Assembly (NCBI GenBank): GCA_964493945.1
Contig: CAZBQG010000165.1
Location: forward strand, 1-9,855
Origin: CAZBQG01 sp964493945
GTDB taxonomy: Bacteria > Pseudomonadota > Alphaproteobacteria > Rhodospirillales > UBA2165
Reading direction: 5' to 3'
DNA: 9,855 nt
Under the pieces are notes generated by a model that saw only the letters and a program-made list of their open reading frames with translations, was not told where the DNA came from and ran no database searches. Below, piece after piece: positions 1 through 5,944 of the stretch (the stretch's first letter is position 1; each line of letters starts with the position of its first letter). A program made the position numbers and the translations under genes.

Positions 1-52
1 AGGACACCGATTCGTAGCTTAAGTCACTGTCCGATTTCCGGGGAGTAGCTCA
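1..52 (+). mobile_element. Probable right end of an IS3-type insertion sequence
   Basis: The stretch ends in CCGGGGAGTAGCTCA at about 38-52. Read from the other strand it starts TGAGCTACTCCCCGG, which resembles the TGA...CCCCGG-type terminal inverted repeats I associate with IS3-family elements (IS51-like group). Stops at 15-17 and 20-22 in two plus-strand frames would suit the end of a transposase about 30 bp inside the element, as is usual. Flavoprotein-like coding starts immediately after it, so the element would sit inside that gene. The identification rests on remembered family ends; the left end and the target duplication are outside the window. Confidence 0.45.
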
Positions 53-87
53 ATCTTAAAATTAATGAAAAAGTCTATTGCGACGAA

Positions 88-1488
88 TTGCCCGCCGCCA
101 TCGAGCGCATAGAAAATATGGGCATTTCGCTGCGTGATCCCAGGAATTCATCCAGCACCGAATTTTTCCGCACCAAATCCATGGGCCAGCCCGGGCCCTA
201 TTGGATCAATTTCAACGGCAAGAATTTGAAACCCCGTATGGCCCGCGAAGTCAAGCGTCGGGGCTGCCGGGTGCTCAACCGGGTGATGGTGACTAATCTG
301 TTTTTGCATGACGGCCAACTGGCGGGCTTTACCGGCTTTGATATCCGCACCGGCGATTTCTATGTGATCCGGGCCAAGGCCATCATCATTTCGACGGGCA
401 ACACCAACCGCATGTTCCAGACCCAGACGGGCAATCCCTTCAATCTGTGGTATTGCCCGGCCAATACGGGTGATCTGCACCGGGCCGCCTATGATGCCGG
501 CGTGGAAATGGCCAATATGGAATATATCCGTATGACCATCGTCGCCCGGGGCATGAGCTCGCCGGGCTTCAACGCCTTTTTCGGCATGGGGTGCAGCCTG
601 GTCAATTCGGCGGGCGAAGGCTTCATGCACAGATATCATGAGCAAGGCGACAATGCGCCCCGCAACTTCATGGTCTGGGGCGCCCTGCAAGAAGTGAAGG
701 AAGGGCGGGGGCCCATCTTCATGGATTGCCGGCATCTGAGCGAGCGCGACCTGGAACATTTGTTCGCTACATTGGGCACGGACAAGGACACGCTGCCCGA
801 TTTCCTGGTGGCCAAGGGTTATTCGAAAAAAGGCGCCATGATCGAGATGTCGGTCTCCGAGCCGATCCAGGCCAGGCCTTCCGAGCAATGCGGATCGGGC
901 ATCAAGATAGACGAGAATTGCGTTTCCAACGTGCCCGGCATTTTCGCCGCCGGCGATGCCTCGGACCAGATGGGCTGTCTGCATATGTGTACCGCCGGCG
1001 GTTATGCGGCGGGCAAATCGGCGGCGGCCTACACCAGCGGCATCAAATCGTTCCGCCCCCTGAATGCAAAAGCCATTGCGGCGGAACGGGACCGGGTGTT
1101 CAAACCCCTGGAGCTGGGCAGAGGCGAGCGTTACTCCGATTTTGAAAATGTCGTGCGCGTCATTTCCACGGATCATTTCGGGCCGGTCAAGACCGAGACC
1201 AGCCTGACCACGGCGCTTGAGAAACTGGACCGGCTCAACCCCGTCCGCGAACAGCTCAATGCGAACAATATGCATGAGCTGATGCGCTGCCATGAAAGCA
1301 GGAACATCCATGATGTGGCCAAGATCGTCGCCAGCGCGTCTTTGGCCCGGAAAGAATCCCGCTTTACCCCTTATCATTACCGGACCGATTTCCTGGAAAC
1401 GGATGATCAGAATTATTGCGGGCTGATCGTCGTCGGCAAGGGGGCCGATGAACGTCCCGCCACCCGCTTCGAATCACTGACTTATTAG
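88..1488 (+). CDS. FAD-dependent fumarate reductase/APS-reductase-type flavoprotein, N-terminally truncated (probably broken gene)
   Basis: This is the C-terminal four-fifths of a flavoprotein of the succinate dehydrogenase/fumarate reductase/AprA superfamily. A GPIFMDCRHL segment (about 709-738) and the FAD-binding signature VPGIFAAGDASDQMG (about 931-975), followed by a Gly/Ala-rich helix, are visible. The N-terminal Rossmann GxGxxG region, normally the first 30-100 residues, is absent. Family-like sequence in the same frame (NEKVYCDELPAAIERIENMG) runs upstream of the TTG at 88 to about 52, and an in-frame TAG lies at 46-48, so neither TTG 88 nor ATG 118 is a convincing native start. No Shine-Dalgarno precedes them. 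The ferredoxin gene starts 11 bases after the stop, so the pair probably formed an electron-transfer complex. The substrate is unknown: residues expected at the dicarboxylate site are not conserved. Without the FAD domain the product is probably non-functional. Confidence 0.8.
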   Translation: MPAAIERIENMGISLRDPRNSSSTEFFRTKSMGQPGPYWINFNGKNLKPRMAREVKRRGCRVLNRVMVTNLFLHDGQLAGFTGFDIRTGDFYVIRAKAIIISTGNTNRMFQTQTGNPFNLWYCPANTGDLHRAAYDAGVEMANMEYIRMTIVARGMSSPGFNAFFGMGCSLVNSAGEGFMHRYHEQGDNAPRNFMVWGALQEVKEGRGPIFMDCRHLSERDLEHLFATLGTDKDTLPDFLVAKGYSKKGAMIEMSVSEPIQARPSEQCGSGIKIDENCVSNVPGIFAAGDASDQMGCLHMCTAGGYAAGKSAAAYTSGIKSFRPLNAKAIAAERDRVFKPLELGRGERYSDFENVVRVISTDHFGPVKTETSLTTALEKLDRLNPVREQLNANNMHELMRCHESRNIHDVAKIVASASLARKESRFTPYHYRTDFLETDDQNYCGLIVVGKGADERPATRFESLTY

Positions 1489-1498
1489 GAGCCCCGCC

Positions 1499-1699
1499 AT
1501 GCCGCCGATCATCCTCGAGAACAACTGCAATGGCTGCGGGCTTTGCGATCTGCTTTGCCCGGTGGATATCATCTTCATGGAAAAGAAAATGGCCGTGGTG
1601 CGCTATCCCGACGAATGCTGGCATTGCGGCACCTGCCGCCAGATCTGCATGCGCGAGGCGGTGAAAATCGAATTTTCACCGGCCATGCTCTGCGTCTAG
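1499..1699 (+). CDS. Small 2x[4Fe-4S] ferredoxin, partner of the upstream flavoprotein
   Basis: This 66-residue protein carries two bacterial-ferredoxin cluster motifs: C10-x2-C13-x2-C16-x3-C20-Pro, then C40-x2-C43-x2-C46-x3-C50. The second motif lacks the usual trailing proline (Met51). All eight cysteines are present, so two [4Fe-4S] clusters are expected. It has no signal peptide or membrane segment, so it should be cytoplasmic. The ATG lies 11 bases after the flavoprotein stop, with AGGAG at 1487-1491 overlapping that stop, so the two are translationally linked. The arrangement resembles AprA/AprB: a flavoprotein fed or drained by a small dicluster ferredoxin, although AprB is more than twice as long. 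The gene is intact, but its only visible partner is truncated, so it may be an orphan. Its physiological electron donor or acceptor cannot be told from the sequence. Confidence 0.9.
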   Translation: MPPIILENNCNGCGLCDLLCPVDIIFMEKKMAVVRYPDECWHCGTCRQICMREAVKIEFSPAMLCV

Positions 1700-1719
1700 G
1701 GGTTAGCGTTTCGCCCCTC
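1698..1719 (+). terminator. Weak hairpin between convergent genes
   Basis: AGGGG at 1698-1702 pairs with CCCCT at 1714-1718 around an 11-base loop, followed by CTTAT. It lies in the 20-base gap between the ferredoxin stop and the stop of the convergent hydroxylase. The stem is only 5 bp with no real T-run, so a terminator function is tentative. Confidence 0.25.
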
Positions 1720-2982
1720 TTATAGCCCCTCGCCCTGCAAAAGCCGGGGCAGATCGCCGACCAGCCCCATGGCGTGCTTCATGAAAAACCGTTTCAGGGG
1801 CCCGGCCCGGTTGACCGCCGCCAGACCCAGCCCCCGCGCAATGCGAAGGAGTAAAATGTCGTTGGAGAAAAGCCGCAACAAGCCGTCGGTGAGGGCCAGC
1901 ATCTGCATATTGTCAAAGCGCCGCCAGCGTTCATAACGCGACAGCAGGCCGGTACTCCCTAGATCCAGTCCGCCCCGTTTGCCATCCACCAGAAGTTCGG
2001 CCAATGCCGCCACGTCGCGCAATCCCATATTCATGCCCTGGCCGGCGATGGGATGCATGCCATGGGCCGCATCACCGATCAGGGCCAGGCGCCGGCCGAT
2101 GGAGCTTTGGGCGAATTGCAGGGAAAAGGGATAGGCCCAGCGGGGGCCAACCACTTTTATACCACCTAAGAAATCACAGAAGCGGCGGGCGAGCTGGGCA
2201 TGAAAATCCTGATCATCCATTTCCATGATGCGGCCCGCCAGGCGCTCTTCTTCCGACCAGACGATGGATGAAAAATTGCCGGGCAGGGGCAGAATGGCGA
2301 AGGGCCCGGCCGACAGGAAATGTTCATATGCGGTATTTTCATGAGGCTTTTCATGCGCCACGGTGCAGACGATTCCGGTCTGATGATAAGACCATTGGGT
2401 TAGCGCTATCCCCGCCGCCCGGCGGGTGGGCGAGCCCCGCCCATCGGCGCCGATGATCAAAGGGGCGCTTAGGTTTTCGCCCGTATCCAGCCGGGCCCGG
2501 ACTCCTGCCCCGTCCCGCTCCATTTCCGTAATGCTGGCCGGAGCCAGGAAGGATACTCCCGCCAACTCGGCCATGCGCTGGAATATGGCTTGACGCAGGA
2601 AACGGTTTTCCACCATATAGCCGAAGGGGGCGGGCGGGGCGTCTTCATCCGCTGGTGCCAATTCATCCTGGGAATAGTGACAGAAAAAAGGAGAAGCCCC
2701 GTCGCTCACCCGGATAAGCTTGATGGGCGCCGCCTCACCGCCCAAGGCATCCCAAAGACCCACGGACTGAAGCATGCGTTGGGGGCCCAGCGCGATGGCC
2801 GAGGCGCGCCCGTCAAAGGCAGGCGATATCTGGCCTTCTTCCCCTTGGGGGTCCACCACCGTGACACTTAAGCCCGCGCCGCCCAGAGCCACGGCCAGGG
2901 TGCCGCCCACCATCCCGCCGCCGGCGATGATGATGTCGCTTTCAATTGGATTTGCCTGGTCTTTGCCGTTACCGGTCATCAT
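1720..2982 (-). CDS. UbiH/UbiF/COQ6-family FAD-dependent ubiquinone-biosynthesis hydroxylase
   Basis: This is a 420-residue class A flavin monooxygenase, full length for the family, which hydroxylates the aromatic ring of ubiquinone precursors using FAD, NAD(P)H and O2. Three signatures are visible. The Rossmann motif is G21-x-G23-x2-G26 with the ribose-binding acid D44. The DG motif is GADGRGSP at 178-185. The GD motif is GDAAHGMHPIAGQGMN at 303-318, typical of Ubi hydroxylases. The C-terminus (KRFFMKHAMGLVGDLP) is also typical. Start: two adjacent ATGs (2982 and 2979) follow a weak AGGA. Alphaproteobacteria encode several such enzymes (UbiH, UbiF, UbiL, UbiM) with different ring positions, and the sequence alone does not say which this is. 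It stands alone on the minus strand, divergent from amt and convergent with the ferredoxin. Confidence 0.93.
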   Translation of the reverse strand: MMTGNGKDQANPIESDIIIAGGGMVGGTLAVALGGAGLSVTVVDPQGEEGQISPAFDGRASAIALGPQRMLQSVGLWDALGGEAAPIKLIRVSDGASPFFCHYSQDELAPADEDAPPAPFGYMVENRFLRQAIFQRMAELAGVSFLAPASITEMERDGAGVRARLDTGENLSAPLIIGADGRGSPTRRAAGIALTQWSYHQTGIVCTVAHEKPHENTAYEHFLSAGPFAILPLPGNFSSIVWSEEERLAGRIMEMDDQDFHAQLARRFCDFLGGIKVVGPRWAYPFSLQFAQSSIGRRLALIGDAAHGMHPIAGQGMNMGLRDVAALAELLVDGKRGGLDLGSTGLLSRYERWRRFDNMQMLALTDGLLRLFSNDILLLRIARGLGLAAVNRAGPLKRFFMKHAMGLVGDLPRLLQGEGL

Positions 2983-3055
2983 GGGGAAATCCTACCACGC
3001 AAATTGGGCCAGCGGCGAGACGAAACCTTCAAAGGAAACTGATCAACCAATAAGC

Positions 3056-3078
3056 AAATTCACCCAACTGATGAATTT
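3056..3078. repeat. Inverted repeat AAATTCA-N9-TGAATTT, possible operator
   Basis: The 7-bp arms at 3056-3062 and 3072-3078 are perfectly complementary around the 9-base spacer CCCAACTGA. It lies about 75 bp upstream of the hydroxylase start and about 115 bp upstream of the sigma54-like site. The arms match no binding site I can name with confidence, and a chance occurrence in AT-rich DNA is possible. Confidence 0.3.
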
Positions 3079-3168
3079 TTGTGCAAGTTTTTTGGCCTGG
3101 ATTGGGAAAGCTACAAGGTACATTTATATAATGCATTGAAAAATAAGGAAAAAATTTAACCTTCAAAC

Positions 3169-3185
3169 CGGCACGGTTCTTGAAG
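3169..3185 (+). promoter_or_regulatory. Candidate sigma54 (RpoN) promoter of amt
   Basis: GGCACG at 3170-3175, a 4-base spacer, then TTGAA at 3180-3184 match the sigma54 consensus TGGCACG-N4-TTGCW, except T to C just before the GG and C to A in the -12 element (GA instead of the near-invariant GC). Transcription would start near 3194, giving a leader of about 58 bases. Nitrogen-regulated amt genes are commonly NtrC/RpoN-dependent, which fits. I found no clear NtrC site upstream. Confidence 0.5.
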
Positions 3186-3237
3186 CTATGATTTTGGTGC
3201 CCCCATTCAGGCGGACCGGAACCAGGAGAAGACGGGA

Positions 3238-3248
3238 AGAGGAGAAGG
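3238..3248 (+). promoter_or_regulatory. Strong Shine-Dalgarno for amt
   Basis: AGAGGAGAAGG contains AGGAG at 3240-3244, 8 bases before the ATG at 3253. It is the best ribosome site in the window and fixes the amt start. Confidence 0.8.
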
Positions 3249-3252
3249 CGCG

Positions 3253-4590
3253 ATGAGCATTTTTCGGGGAAAGAATTTATTTGGATTGGGATTGTTTTCA
3301 TTGATCCTGTGGCTCCCCGGCGAAAGCCTGGCGGCCGAGGCGGCCAAGCTGGACAGCGGTAATACGGCCTGGATCATTACCGCCACGGCCTTGGTCCTGC
3401 TCATGACCATGCCGGGCCTGGCTTTGTTTTACGGAGGTTTGGTACGATCCCGTAACGTTCTCTCCACCCTCATGCAATGTTTTTCCATTTGCGTCCTGAT
3501 GTCTCTTTTGTGGCTGGTTGTGGGATATTCCATCGCCTTCGGCGATGGGGGTAGCGCCAATGCCTGGTTCGGCGGCTTCGCCAAGGGCTTCCTGGCCGGC
3601 ATCGGCACGGAAACCCTGCGGGGCGATATCCCGGAAAATGTGTTTTTCATGTTCCAGATGACCTTCGCCATCATCACGCCCGGGCTTATTGTTGGCGCCT
3701 ATGTGGAGCGCATAAAATTCAGCGCGGTTCTGATGTTCAGTGGCCTTTGGCTGCTGTTCGTCTATGCCCCCTCGACCCATTGGATCTGGGGCGGCGGCTT
3801 CCTAGGTGATCTGGACTGGGCCAGTGACTCCCTCAAAGGCTTCGCCACCATGGATTTCGCGGGCGGTCTGGTGGTTCACGCCAATGCCGGCGTCGCCGCC
3901 CTCATCATCGCCAAAGTGCTGGGCTCGCGGTCCGGCTTTCCCAATGAATTGCGCCCGCCCCATAATCCGGGGATGGTCATGATCGGCGCGGCCATGCTGT
4001 GGGTCGGCTGGTACGGCTTCAATGCGGGCAGCGCGCTGGCCGCCAATGGCGGCGCGGGCATGGCCTTGACCGTCACCCATCTTTCGGCGTCCACGGCCTG
4101 CCTAACCTGGATCACCATCGAATGGATCAAATTCGGCAAACCCAGTCTGGTGGGCATCGCCACCGGGGCCATCGCCGGCCTTGCCACCATCACGCCGGGG
4201 TCGGGTTTCGTGGGCCCCGTGGGCGGCGTGATCTACGGGTTGCTCGCCGGGATCATCTGTTTTTACATGATCAATGTGGTCAAGAAGATGTGGAAAATAG
4301 ATGATTCCCTGGATGTCTTCGCTGTCCATGGCGTGGGCGGCATTTTGGGCATCCTGCTGACCAGCTTTTTCGCCGACGGCTCAATGGGCGGATTGGGCCT
4401 GAAGGTGAGCATGGCCACGGCCTTCAGCGGGCAGCTTCTGGCCACCGTGATCACGGTTGTTTGGGCAGGCATCGCCAGCTACATCATCATCAAAGTGGTG
4501 CAGGCGACGGTCGGGCTCCGGGTCGATCCGGAAGAGGAAATCGAGGGGCTGGACATCACTTCACATGGTGAGCGGGCCTACGATCTCTAA
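3253..4590 (+). CDS. amt: Ammonium transporter (Amt/MEP/Rh family)
   Basis: This 445-residue inner-membrane ammonium channel carries a probable cleavable signal peptide (residues 1-28, LWLPGESLAAEA) followed by about eleven hydrophobic segments, as expected for the trimeric Amt fold. Family landmarks are PGLALFYGGLVR (54-65), FQMTF (134-138, holding the periplasmic Phe gate), THWIWGGG, MDFAGG and GVGG. The pore twin histidines are H209 and H359, 150 residues apart, as are H168 and H318 of E. coli AmtB. The C-terminal tail (VDPEEEIEGLDITSHGERAYDL) is the type that contacts the PII protein GlnK and gates the channel. The AGGAG site 8 bases upstream fixes the start. A sigma54-like promoter lies upstream and a strong terminator downstream, so it looks monocistronic. 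No glnK gene adjoins it, unlike many alphaproteobacterial loci. Confidence 0.97.
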   Translation: MSIFRGKNLFGLGLFSLILWLPGESLAAEAAKLDSGNTAWIITATALVLLMTMPGLALFYGGLVRSRNVLSTLMQCFSICVLMSLLWLVVGYSIAFGDGGSANAWFGGFAKGFLAGIGTETLRGDIPENVFFMFQMTFAIITPGLIVGAYVERIKFSAVLMFSGLWLLFVYAPSTHWIWGGGFLGDLDWASDSLKGFATMDFAGGLVVHANAGVAALIIAKVLGSRSGFPNELRPPHNPGMVMIGAAMLWVGWYGFNAGSALAANGGAGMALTVTHLSASTACLTWITIEWIKFGKPSLVGIATGAIAGLATITPGSGFVGPVGGVIYGLLAGIICFYMINVVKKMWKIDDSLDVFAVHGVGGILGILLTSFFADGSMGGLGLKVSMATAFSGQLLATVITVVWAGIASYIIIKVVQATVGLRVDPEEEIEGLDITSHGERAYDL

Positions 4591-4638
4591 GTGCCACTTG
4601 TGGGGTGAGAGCCCCAGGGATAAACTTGCAACCAGATT

Positions 4639-4671
4639 GCCCCGCGCTTCGGCGCGGGGCGCCTTCTTTTT
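4639..4671 (+). terminator. Rho-independent terminator of amt
   Basis: A perfect 9-bp GC stem (4639-4647 with 4652-4660) closes on a TTCG tetraloop and is followed, after GCCTTC, by TTTTT at 4667-4671. It lies 48 bases after the amt stop. A weaker hairpin, TGGGG/CCCCA (4601-4605 with 4612-4616), precedes it. The 8-mer TTGCAACC occurs on both sides (4626-4633 and 4670-4677). Confidence 0.9.
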
Positions 4672-4691
4672 GCAACCCCAAATGTGGCGCC

Positions 4692-5897
4692 ATGTTCAAT
4701 ACAGCCCTTGATGGCCTGACCGATTACCCCTTCGACCGGTTGCGGGCCCTGCTAGGCGGGATCGATCCGCCGGCCGGACTTAATCCGCTGGTCATGTCCC
4801 TGGGCGAGCCCCAGCATGCGCCGCCGGACCTGATCGCCCGCACCATCGCCAAAAATTCAGACGAATGGGGCCACTATCCGCCCATTGCCGGAACCGGGGA
4901 GTTTCTGGGCGCGGTTCGGGACTGGCTTTCCAGGCGCTATCAATTGCCCCAAGGCATGATCGAGCCCGGGCGCAATATTCTGGCCGTTTCGGGCACCCGC
5001 GAAGCCCTATATATGGCCGGCGATCTTTGCATACCCCGTGAAAAGGACGGCGTGCGGCCCACGGTTCTCATGCCTAACCCCTTCTATCAGGTCTATCAGG
5101 GTGCGGCTGTCATGAGCGGCGCCGATCCGGTCTATCTGCCGGCGACAAAAGAAAATGGGTTTCTGCCCGATCTGGAGAGCATACCGCCTAAGGATCTGGA
5201 ACGCTGCGCACTTTTTTTCCTCTGTTCGCCGGCCAACCCGCAAGGGGCCGTGGCCAGCCTGGATTATCTGAAACAGGCCATCAGTCTTGCCCGCCAACAT
5301 GATTTTGTCTTGGCCCTGGATGAATGTTACGGGGAAATCTATGACCGGAATCTCCCGCCGGGCGGGCTTCAGGCCTGTGCTCAGATGGGTGGGAGCCCAA
5401 TGGGTAGCGGCATGGATAATGTCCTGGTCTTTCATTCCCTGTCCAAGCGCTCCAGCGCACCCGGCCTGAGGTCCGGTTTCGTGGCCGGCGATGGCGATTT
5501 GATTGCCCGGCTTCGCATGCTGCGCAATTACGGGGGTGCAACCCTGCCCAATCCCCTGCTTGCCGCTTCCGCCGCACTTTGGTCCGACGAGACCCATGTG
5601 GAAGCCAACCGGGCGCTCTACCGGACCAAATTCGATCTGGCCGATCAGATTCTGGGAGGCAAGCTGGGCCAGTACCGCCCGGCGGCCGGTTTCTATCTGT
5701 GGCTGGATGTGGGAGATGGGGAAAAAGCGGCGGCCCAGTTATGGCGCCAGGCCGGCGTCAAGGTTATCCCCGGCGCCTATCTGGCAAGGCCCGGGGCGGA
5801 TGGGGAAAATCCGGGCCAGCCCTATATCCGGGTGGCCCTGGTCCATCAGCCCGAAGAAGTAAGCGAAGCGCTGCACCGCATGGTGGGTGTGCTTTAG
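4692..5897 (+). CDS. dapC: Succinyldiaminopimelate transaminase (class I/II PLP aminotransferase, DapC type)
   Basis: This 401-residue fold-type I aminotransferase is predicted to make N-succinyl-LL-2,6-diaminopimelate from the 2-amino-6-oxo precursor and glutamate in the lysine/peptidoglycan diaminopimelate pathway. The PLP lysine is K252 in SLSKRSSAPGLRSGF. The cofactor-binding NPQG starts at N182, DECY is D210-Y213, and the substrate-carboxylate arginine is R380 in YIRVAL. The N-terminus (LDGLTDYPFDRLRALLGG) and the SLSKRS-x-APGLRSGF block are the DapC-type features I relied on. An open frame extends upstream to 4605, but that would translate through the amt terminator, so I choose the ATG at 4692, although its ribosome site is weak. 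ftsK follows after 47 bases with no terminator, so the two are probably co-transcribed. A related aminotransferase with another substrate cannot be excluded. No dapD is in view. Confidence 0.85.
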   Translation: MFNTALDGLTDYPFDRLRALLGGIDPPAGLNPLVMSLGEPQHAPPDLIARTIAKNSDEWGHYPPIAGTGEFLGAVRDWLSRRYQLPQGMIEPGRNILAVSGTREALYMAGDLCIPREKDGVRPTVLMPNPFYQVYQGAAVMSGADPVYLPATKENGFLPDLESIPPKDLERCALFFLCSPANPQGAVASLDYLKQAISLARQHDFVLALDECYGEIYDRNLPPGGLQACAQMGGSPMGSGMDNVLVFHSLSKRSSAPGLRSGFVAGDGDLIARLRMLRNYGGATLPNPLLAASAALWSDETHVEANRALYRTKFDLADQILGGKLGQYRPAAGFYLWLDVGDGEKAAAQLWRQAGVKVIPGAYLARPGADGENPGQPYIRVALVHQPEEVSEALHRMVGVL

Positions 5898-5944
5898 GCG
5901 GGATGTTAACCTTCCGTTCATAATATCTTTTTAAAACTTGAACC
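5898..5944 (+). promoter_or_regulatory. dapC-ftsK spacer with a CtrA-like half-palindrome
   Basis: TTAA at 5906-5909, seven bases, then TTCA at 5917-5920 differ by one base from the alphaproteobacterial CtrA site TTAA-N7-TTAA. CATAAT lies at 5919-5924. No clear Shine-Dalgarno precedes the ftsK ATG. A CtrA role is only a suggestion; AT-rich spacers produce such matches by chance. Confidence 0.25.

Larger units (their letters stand above)
2983..3252. promoter_or_regulatory. AT-rich divergent intergenic region between the Ubi hydroxylase and amt
   Basis: This 270-bp gap has no credible gene; short open frames across it have no recognisable sequence or ribosome site. It contains an inverted repeat (3056-3078), a TATAAT at 3127-3132 with a poor TTGGGA 19 bases upstream, and a sigma54-like site (3169-3185). 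It is markedly AT-richer than its flanks. In many relatives the PII gene glnK adjoins amt, and it is not here. Confidence 0.7.

Noticed and set aside
148..1377. 409-codon open frame on the minus strand opposite the flavoprotein
   Set aside because: It has a His/Gly/Ala-rich composition with no motif, and the opposite strand encodes a clear flavoprotein. It is a GC-bias shadow.
3091..3110. TTGGCCTGG...TTGGGAAAG as an alternative sigma54 site
   Set aside because: It lacks the GC (or GA) dinucleotide at the correct 10-base spacing; the site at 3169-3185 fits better.
3029..3410. Short minus-strand frames in the hydroxylase-amt gap that might have been glnK
   Set aside because: Neither translation shows PII features such as the T-loop tyrosine region; both run into the amt coding start, so they are not a PII gene.
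4626..4677. Direct repeat TTGCAACC flanking the amt terminator
   Set aside because: Eight bases, 44 apart, with no insertion-like content between; more likely chance than a target duplication.
5007..5597. 196-codon minus-strand frame opposite dapC
   Set aside because: It lies opposite the PLP-binding core of dapC and shows no motif; a shadow frame.
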